From JBAWXE01 sp037144255 (GTDB lineage: Bacteria > Bacteroidota > Bacteroidia > Chitinophagales > Chitinophagaceae), in assembly GCA_037144255.1 (NCBI GenBank), contig JBAWXE010000030.1:1-27114 (forward strand): a stretch of 27,114 nucleotides of DNA, given 5' to 3'. The translations under genes were made by a program, and so were the position numbers. The notes under the pieces were generated by a model. The model was given only the letters and a program-made list of their open reading frames with translations. It was not told the DNA's origin and made no database searches. Positions 22,548 to 27,114 of the stretch are shown here, piece after piece (positions within the stretch are counted from its first letter, which is position 1; every line of letters begins with the position of its first letter).

Positions 22548-24014
22548 TTATTTTGCTATCTCTCCTGTACCTTTTTTCGAAAACAAAAATAATAGTAAAA
22601 AGGTCAGAAAAGCATTGATGATCAATAATTCCGTGCCTATGGCATAACCATTTAACAACTCTTTATCATGTTGTTTTAAGTAATACGAAACTACAGGTGC
22701 TATGATGCATACCACAGGCACAAAGGCGCTCCTCACTGCTCGTTTGGTAAATATGCCAAATACAAATAATGCCAATAACGGCCCATATGTATAACCTGCA
22801 ATATCGAGTAAAGTATCTATAAGAGACTTGTTGTCATCTATCATTCTATAAAAGAACACACATCCTAGAAATATAAGTGCAAACACATTATGCACAATAA
22901 GTCTTGTTCTAGAACGTTGTTGTTCTGTCAACTCACTCTTATTCTTCATTCCCAATATATCTATGCAGAATGACGAGGTCAAAGCCGTCAATGCTCCATC
23001 TGCACTAGGGAATAATGCTGATATAAGCCCTATGATAAAACATACGGTAATATAAAATGGCAAACCACTTTTTACCGCTATCATAGGAAAAAGATCATCT
23101 GGCTTGGCTGTTATATGATTGGCTTGTGCATACAGGTACAATAACCCTCCTAACAATAAGAATATAAAATTTACGATTAGCAGAACAAAGCAAAAGGTGA
23201 TCATATTCTTCTTAGAATCTCCCAAATTACTTACGCTTATATTCTTCTGCATCATCTCCTGATCCAGCCCTGTCATAGCTATGGTGATAAATGCTCCACC
23301 CAATATCTGTTTTAGAAAAAATCCTGTTTGTAGCGGATCTGTATTGATCATCTTAGTATATCCCCTCTCTTTCATGGCATGCCAGGTAGCTCCTAGGTCC
23401 AGATGTAGTGTATGCATGATATAACCTACACACACCAGCAATGCCAGCATCATAAAAGTCGTTTGCAGCGTATCTGTCCACACTATGGTCTTTACACCTC
23501 CTCTAAAAGTATAGAGTAGTATCAGTGCTAATATCAGCACTGCTGTCAGCTCAAACGGTATTCCTATATCTTGCAAAATAAACTTTTCAAGTACCTTTAT
23601 TACTAGGTACAATCTCAATGTCGCACCCAATGTCCTCGATAACATAAAGAACAATGCACCTGTCTTGTAGGCACTTGTCCCCAGTCGTTTATCTAGATAA
23701 GTATAGATAGAGGTCAATTGCATTTTGTAATACAATGGCAGCAGTATAAATGCTACAGCAAAATATCCCAACCAATATCCAATTACAATTTGAAAATATT
23801 GAAAGCCACTACCCCCTACCTTCCCCGGCACAGATATAAATGTCATTCCCGACAACGATGTCCCTATCATCCCAAATGCCACTATCCACCACTTGCTATT
23901 GCGGTTACCTATAAAGAACGATTCATTATTTGAATGTCTGGATGTATAAAATGCAATACCCAACAGTAAAGCAAAATATGCCAACACTATAGAAAGTAGA
24001 ATTACAGAACTCAT
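22548..24014 (-). CDS. Sodium:solute symporter (SSS family)
   Basis: The 488-aa inner-membrane transporter has about 13 TM helices. The N-terminal part N-E-S-F-F-I-G-N-R-N-S-K-W-W and the first core helix with G-T-S-L-S-G-M-T-F-I-S-V-P-G are typical of the SSS family (PutP/SGLT fold), which couples uptake to a Na+ gradient. Later features include T-F-R-G-G-V-K-T-I-V-W-T-D-T-L-Q and L-F-P-S-A-D-G-A-L-T-A-L-T-S-S-F-C-I-D. The substrate is not evident. It is the first gene of the cluster that runs to hpt. Its ATG comes only about 12 nt after a terminator, and no consensus promoter was found in between. Confidence 0.9.
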   Translation of the reverse strand: MSSVILLSIVLAYFALLLGIAFYTSRHSNNESFFIGNRNSKWWIVAFGMIGTSLSGMTFISVPGKVGGSGFQYFQIVIGYWLGYFAVAFILLPLYYKMQLTSIYTYLDKRLGTSAYKTGALFFMLSRTLGATLRLYLVIKVLEKFILQDIGIPFELTAVLILALILLYTFRGGVKTIVWTDTLQTTFMMLALLVCVGYIMHTLHLDLGATWHAMKERGYTKMINTDPLQTGFFLKQILGGAFITIAMTGLDQEMMQKNISVSNLGDSKKNMITFCFVLLIVNFIFLLLGGLLYLYAQANHITAKPDDLFPMIAVKSGLPFYITVCFIIGLISALFPSADGALTALTSSFCIDILGMKNKSELTEQQRSRTRLIVHNVFALIFLGCVFFYRMIDDNKSLIDTLLDIAGYTYGPLLALFVFGIFTKRAVRSAFVPVVCIIAPVVSYYLKQHDKELLNGYAIGTELLIINAFLTFLLLFLFSKKGTGEIAK

Positions 24015-24025
24015 ATGCGTGAAAA

Positions 24026-24057
24026 TAAAAAAGACTTTGCCTATTCAGGCAAAGTCT
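24026..24057 (-). terminator. Intrinsic terminator after the outer-membrane protein gene
   Basis: On the minus strand AGACTTTGCC and GGCAAAGTCT form a perfect 10-bp stem with a 6-nt loop, running into six T. It lies 26 nt beyond the second (natural) stop of the barrel gene and just 12 nt before the symporter ATG. Confidence 0.85.
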
Positions 24058-24082
24058 GCAAAGTATTTTAAGAAAATCGTTA

Positions 24083-24724
24083 TTACCAGCCCACAATAAA
24101 CGTAATACCTATATCTAATTGATTCTTATAAGGACTATAGTCTTGTTGCAGTACATCATACTTTAATTCAATAAGTACCGACGAATTCCGTGAAGCCTGC
24201 ATTTTATAACCTCCACCCAGCAACAAACAAGGAACTCCTGCTGTTACTTTTCTTGAAAGTTACGCTCCTGTATATCCATCATTATAGTATTCTTTATAGC
24301 TCATGATATCATACTCAAATTTACCGGCGGCATATATATGGTTCCATATCAGATACTTTGCCCATAAGGAGGGGGCAAATATCTGAGATACCAAAGGAAA
24401 ATAATCATACTGCTGGGTGGTCATATTCACAAGCGGGTAATAATTATTGATCCGTAAATATTCATATCCCAACCCAATTCCTGCAACAAATTCATCAGAA
24501 AAACGATAACCTATCAATGGAGCTAACGACACTTGAGTAACATCTCCAAATGATAATCCACCACCTCCGCCAAATACCAGCTTACTAGGGTCAAAACCCT
24601 TTTCTACATGCTTCCTTTTCTCTTTACCTATATCTCTTCCGCTGCTATTATATATCGGGGCATCTTGCGCCATAGCTACAGACATCCCCACACACAATAA
24701 AAGACTACAAATAACATATTTCAT
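24083..24724 (-). pseudogene. Outer-membrane beta-barrel protein interrupted by an in-frame TAA
   Basis: The minus-strand frame starts at the ATG at 24724 with a signal peptide (M-K-Y-V-I-C-S-L-L-L-C-V-G-M, cleavage near A-M-A-Q) and amphipathic strands (L-S-F-G-D-V-T-Q-V-S-L-A-P-L-I-G-Y-R-F, V-A-G-I-G-L-G-Y-E-Y). A TAA at 24260-24262 stops it after 154 codons. The same frame then continues for 58 codons without a stop, with K-V-T-A-G-V-P, L-L-L-G-G-G-Y-K-M-Q, V-L-I-E-L-K-Y-D-V and a final I-G-I-T-F-I-V-G-W, strands and C-terminal aromatic typical of outer-membrane barrels, before TAA at 24083-24085. The terminator lies after this second stop. So a 213-codon gene seems broken by one nonsense change, AAA, CAA or GAA to TAA. 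Sequencing error is possible. Confidence 0.75.
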
Positions 24725-24742
24725 ATCTAATGATTATTATTC

Positions 24743-24770
24743 CAAATTTAAGACAATTAATGCTTTCAAA
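24743..24770 (-). promoter_or_regulatory. Candidate promoter of the outer-membrane protein gene
   Basis: Minus-strand TAAATTTG (24743-24750) fits the -7 consensus and lies 18 nt before the ATG at 24724. A TTTG (24767-24770) is 16 bp upstream, slightly closer than in the other promoters here. Confidence 0.4.
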
Positions 24771-24825
24771 GGTTTAAGTCGCTTCTCGTATATAAATTTA
24801 ACGTTGCAATGACATTTTTAGTACT

Positions 24826-26250
24826 CTACACAAATATCTTCCCTGGGTTCAATATGCCCTTAGGGTCAAATACCTTCTTGATATCTTTCATCAATTGTAG
24901 TTGTACTTCGTTGAAAACCACATCCATATACCCCTTTTGCACCAGCCCTATTCCATGTTCCCCCGATATAGTACCTCCCAGTCTGGCCACCTCTACAAAT
25001 AGTTTCCTGATGCCTATAGGTAGCTTTTCCTGCCAGTCCTTATCGCTCATATTCTGTTTTACTATGTTCACATGCAGGTTACCATCCCCCGCATGTCCAT
25101 AGCATACTGAATGAAAACCATATTCCTTACCTATGGCTTTGATGATGCGCAGCAGCTCCGGTAATTCAGCTCTGGGTACTACTGTATCTTCTTCTTTATA
25201 GATGCTATTACTCTTCACAGCCTCACCTACTTTACGTCTCAGATTCCACAGTATTTGCTTTTGCTCATGGCTATCGGCAAAAAGTATCTCTCCTGTATCA
25301 TATTTCTGCACTACATCTGCTATCGCTTCCATCTCTGCATATAGTTGCTCTTTATGGTTCCCATCCACTTCTATCAGTAGGTGCGCTTGTATATCATCAG
25401 GCAATGGCACATTACTGTTAGGCACATAACCCATCACCCATTCCAGTGCGTCTCTCTCCATAAACTCTAGTGCCGATGGGGTATATCCTGCCATAAAAAT
25501 GGCATTCACCGCCTCACAGGCTTGCTCTGCACTGCGAAAGGGTACCAGCATTAGCAGCTCATGTTGCACTGCTGGTATCAGTCGCAGCACTATCTTAGTT
25601 ATTACCCCTAATGTCCCTTCACTGCCTACTATCAGTTGTGTCAGGTTATAGCCTGTGGCATTCTTCAGCACATTGGCTCCTGTATATATTACTTCACCGT
25701 TAGGTAGTACCATTTCCAGATTCAGCACATAGTCCTTTACCACACCATATTTCACAGCTCTAGGCCCACCCGAGTTTTCCGATACGTTCCCACCTATAAA
25801 GCAAGACCCCTTACTGGCAGGATCTGGTGGGTACATCAGTCCTGCTGCTTTCACATGTTCTTGCAGCACTTGGGTGATTACTCCCGGCTCTACAGTCACT
25901 TGAAAGTTGCGCTTATCTACATGTAGTATTTTGTTGAATCGTTTCATGTCCAGCACCACACCTCCATGCACTGCTAGTGCGCCACCACTCAGTCCTGTAC
26001 CAGCTCCTCTGGGGGTTACAGGTATCTGTTGTTCATTGCAGTATTTCATAATGGCACTTATCTCCTCCACGCTCTCCGGTTGCAATACTATCTCAGGCAT
26101 ATAATGCAGATCCTCAGTTTCATCATGGGCACATCTTTCCAGCTGCTCTGTATCTGTCAGTATCATATGTGCAGCCAGCTGGCTGCTAAAGAATGCTATA
26201 TCTTCCGTTTGTATCTTCTTATATGCCATCCTGCAAAATTCATCATTCAT
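24826..26250 (-). CDS. FAD-linked oxidase, GlcD / D-lactate dehydrogenase type
   Basis: The 474-aa flavoprotein oxidises a 2-hydroxy acid such as glycolate or D-lactate. The PCMH FAD-binding domain has P-R-G-A-G-T-G-L-S-G-G-A (about 79-90), G-S-C-F-I-G-G-N-V-S-E-N-S-G-G-P, Y-G-V-V-K-D-Y-V-L and V-G-S-E-G-T-L-G-V-I-T. The C-terminal FAD-oxidase domain has Y-G-H-A-G-D-G-N-L-H-V-N-I and G-T-I-S-G-E-H-G-I-G, with the His residues near the metal/substrate site. No signal peptide. GlcE and GlcF partners or an FeS domain are not adjacent, so it may work alone, like the single-subunit D-lactate dehydrogenases. The ATG at 26250 or one seven codons later could be the start. Confidence 0.9.
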   Translation of the reverse strand: MNDEFCRMAYKKIQTEDIAFFSSQLAAHMILTDTEQLERCAHDETEDLHYMPEIVLQPESVEEISAIMKYCNEQQIPVTPRGAGTGLSGGALAVHGGVVLDMKRFNKILHVDKRNFQVTVEPGVITQVLQEHVKAAGLMYPPDPASKGSCFIGGNVSENSGGPRAVKYGVVKDYVLNLEMVLPNGEVIYTGANVLKNATGYNLTQLIVGSEGTLGVITKIVLRLIPAVQHELLMLVPFRSAEQACEAVNAIFMAGYTPSALEFMERDALEWVMGYVPNSNVPLPDDIQAHLLIEVDGNHKEQLYAEMEAIADVVQKYDTGEILFADSHEQKQILWNLRRKVGEAVKSNSIYKEEDTVVPRAELPELLRIIKAIGKEYGFHSVCYGHAGDGNLHVNIVKQNMSDKDWQEKLPIGIRKLFVEVARLGGTISGEHGIGLVQKGYMDVVFNEVQLQLMKDIKKVFDPKGILNPGKIFV

Positions 26251-26381
26251 TCCTCAACATCAAAATCTACCCCGTTTTTTACCCCTTAATGTTAAATCTT
26301 ATTAAAAAAACTACGTTTTGCACAGTACTATGCATTACATAATACTATTTTTTACCTAGCTTTGTCTCACAATAGCAATGT

Positions 26382-26717
26382 ATGTCCATAGAGAATACAG
26401 AATCACAAATGCGGAAAGGCCTGCTGGAACTATGCATTCTGGGTATTATACTCAAACAAAAGGAAGCATACCCCAGCGATATCCTCGAACAACTCAAAGA
26501 GGCTAAACTGGTAGTTTTAGAAGGCACTTTATATCCCCTGCTCACTCGTCTCAAAAACGCGGGTATGCTCAATTACCGTTGGGAAGAATCCTCCTCCGGC
26601 CCCCCACGCAAGTATTATTCACTCACCAAACCCGGTATCAAGTTCTATGCACAACTTCGTACCACTTGGGACGAACTCAGTCAGGCTGTCGATCATTTGA
26701 CCATTAATATAAATTAA
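26382..26717 (+). CDS. PadR-family transcriptional regulator
   Basis: A 111-aa winged-helix regulator with the PadR core M-R-K-G-L-L-E-L-C-I-L-G-I-I-L (about 10-24), Y-P-S-D-I-L-E-Q-L (30-38), the recognition segment E-G-T-L-Y-P-L-L-T-R-L-K-N-A-G-M-L (47-63) and the wing G-P-P-R-K-Y-Y-S-L-T (73-82). It lacks a long C-terminal domain and is of the short PadR type. It lies 13 nt before the PspC-family gene, a pairing I recall as usual in Bacteroidota. A TAGCTTTG at 26357-26364 resembles a -7 box but lacks a matching TTTG. Confidence 0.92.
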   Translation: MSIENTESQMRKGLLELCILGIILKQKEAYPSDILEQLKEAKLVVLEGTLYPLLTRLKNAGMLNYRWEESSSGPPRKYYSLTKPGIKFYAQLRTTWDELSQAVDHLTININ

Positions 26718-26730
26718 ACCATACCCCTTT

Positions 26731-27087
26731 ATGCAACGCATCTTACAAATAAATCTTGCTGGTCGCATCACTCCTATCGAAGAGGATGCATACATGATAT
26801 TGAAAGATTACATCACCTCTCTCGAAAGACAATTCGCCAAAGAAGAAGGTCGCGATGAGATATTGCAGGATATTGAGAATCGCATTGGCGAACTCTTTGC
26901 TCTTCGTTTACAGAATGGCGCCCCTGCGGTAGATAAAGAAGATGTACGCAAGGTCATGGAAACGCTGGGCCATGCCTATGATATTGGTTCCGATACCAAT
27001 TCAGGACAACCCACTAGCCCATACCTGCCTGTACAATACACGCCTCGCCAACGCCGCACCTCAGATCGGTCAGGAGTATGGCATTAG
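26731..27087 (+). CDS. N-terminal part of a PspC-family membrane protein, interrupted
   Basis: The 118-codon frame starts M-Q-R-I-L-Q-I-N-L-A-G-R-I-T-P-I-E-E-D-A-Y-M-I-L-K-D-Y-I, then R-D-E-I-L-Q-D-I-E-N-R-I-G-E-L-F, V-D-K-E-D-V-R-K-V-M-E-T-L-G. This is the N-terminal domain that precedes the PspC membrane segment (R-x-P-x-D-x-x-I-x-G-V-x-x-G-L-A) in Bacteroidota proteins linked to PadR. Here the frame reaches a TAG (27085-27087) after T-S-D-R-S-G-V-W-H without any PspC segment. The final 10-15 residues look unlike the family. The gene is therefore either disrupted or truncated, with the rest beyond the edge. The stop may be natural, from a mutation or from an insertion. Confidence 0.7.
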   Translation: MQRILQINLAGRITPIEEDAYMILKDYITSLERQFAKEEGRDEILQDIENRIGELFALRLQNGAPAVDKEDVRKVMETLGHAYDIGSDTNSGQPTSPYLPVQYTPRQRRTSDRSGVWH

Positions 27088-27112
27088 TAAAGTTTACATA
27101 CATCGTTGGGTC
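27062..27112 (+). other. Transposase-like helix-turn-helix stretch (edge of window)
   Basis: In the +2 frame relative to the PspC gene, the last codons read Q-I-G-Q-E-Y-G-I-S-K-V-Y-I-H-R-W-V. This resembles the I-A-x-E-Y-G-I-S-x-x-x-I-x-R-W-V helix-turn-helix of IS3-type transposase OrfA proteins. Only 17 codons are visible before the window ends and no terminal repeat was identified, so it is a weak call. Confidence 0.3.
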
Positions 27113-27114
27113 AA

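Overview
The window looks like chromosomal DNA of a Bacteroidota member, most likely of the Chitinophagaceae type. The reasons are a low G+C content, proteins restricted to or typical of this phylum (a DUF3276 PUR-like protein, a DUF3098 membrane protein beside ftsX, a secreted protein with a type IX sorting domain, a PadR plus PspC-type gene pair), the futalosine menaquinone genes, and promoters of the form TTTG-N19..21-TAnnTTTG without obvious Shine-Dalgarno sequences. These are inferences from remembered families; no search was run.

Layout. 1-3.2 kb: the start of a probable hflX (minus), an arginase-fold protein with altered metal ligands (minus), ftsX and a DUF3098 gene (plus), and a DUF3276 gene (minus). 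3.4-8.5 kb: a five-gene minus-strand operon for a tripartite efflux system (TetR regulator, TolC-like outer-membrane protein, HlyD-like lipoprotein adaptor, MacB-type permease, MacB/LolD-type ATPase). 8.57-10.4 kb: a plus-strand ArsR-SRPBCC-SRPBCC-DoxX operon. 10.4-12.2 kb: a small exported beta-sandwich-like protein and a T9SS-exported protein. 12.2-13.5 kb: a second ArsR-SRPBCC operon on the minus strand with a small extra protein. 13.5-16.1 kb: AlkD-like repair protein, an unknown secreted protein and a Rossmann-fold oxidoreductase. 16.3-17.3 kb: folE and a 6-pyruvoyl-tetrahydropterin-synthase-type gene. 17.4-18.9 kb: mqnB and mqnD (menaquinone by the futalosine route). 18.9-24.0 kb: a tight minus-strand cluster (Na+/solute symporter, LOG protein, O-methyltransferase, LysM glucosaminidase, hpt). 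24.1-26.3 kb: an outer-membrane barrel gene interrupted by an in-frame stop, and a GlcD-type flavoprotein. 26.4-27.1 kb: PadR regulator and the N-terminal part of a PspC-family gene that ends abruptly beside a transposase-like stretch.

The most striking signal is regulatory. The two arsR operons, 4.8 kb apart and on opposite strands, have the same promoter geometry: TTTG, a 20-bp spacer, then TAnnTTTG. Each has two 16-bp dyads 26 bp apart, one filling the spacer and one starting at the last G of the -7 box. This looks like a duplicated autoregulated module whose operator sequence has diverged. Other points are the nonsense codon in the outer-membrane protein gene, the metal-site changes in the arginase-fold protein, a 24-nt terminator sequence used three times in 2 kb, and intrinsic terminators that sit directly in front of start codons.

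The longest stretch without a gene is about 200 nt (3200-3400). It carries the DUF3276 promoter and otherwise AT-rich sequence in which I see nothing. I found no rRNA, tRNA or CRISPR array.
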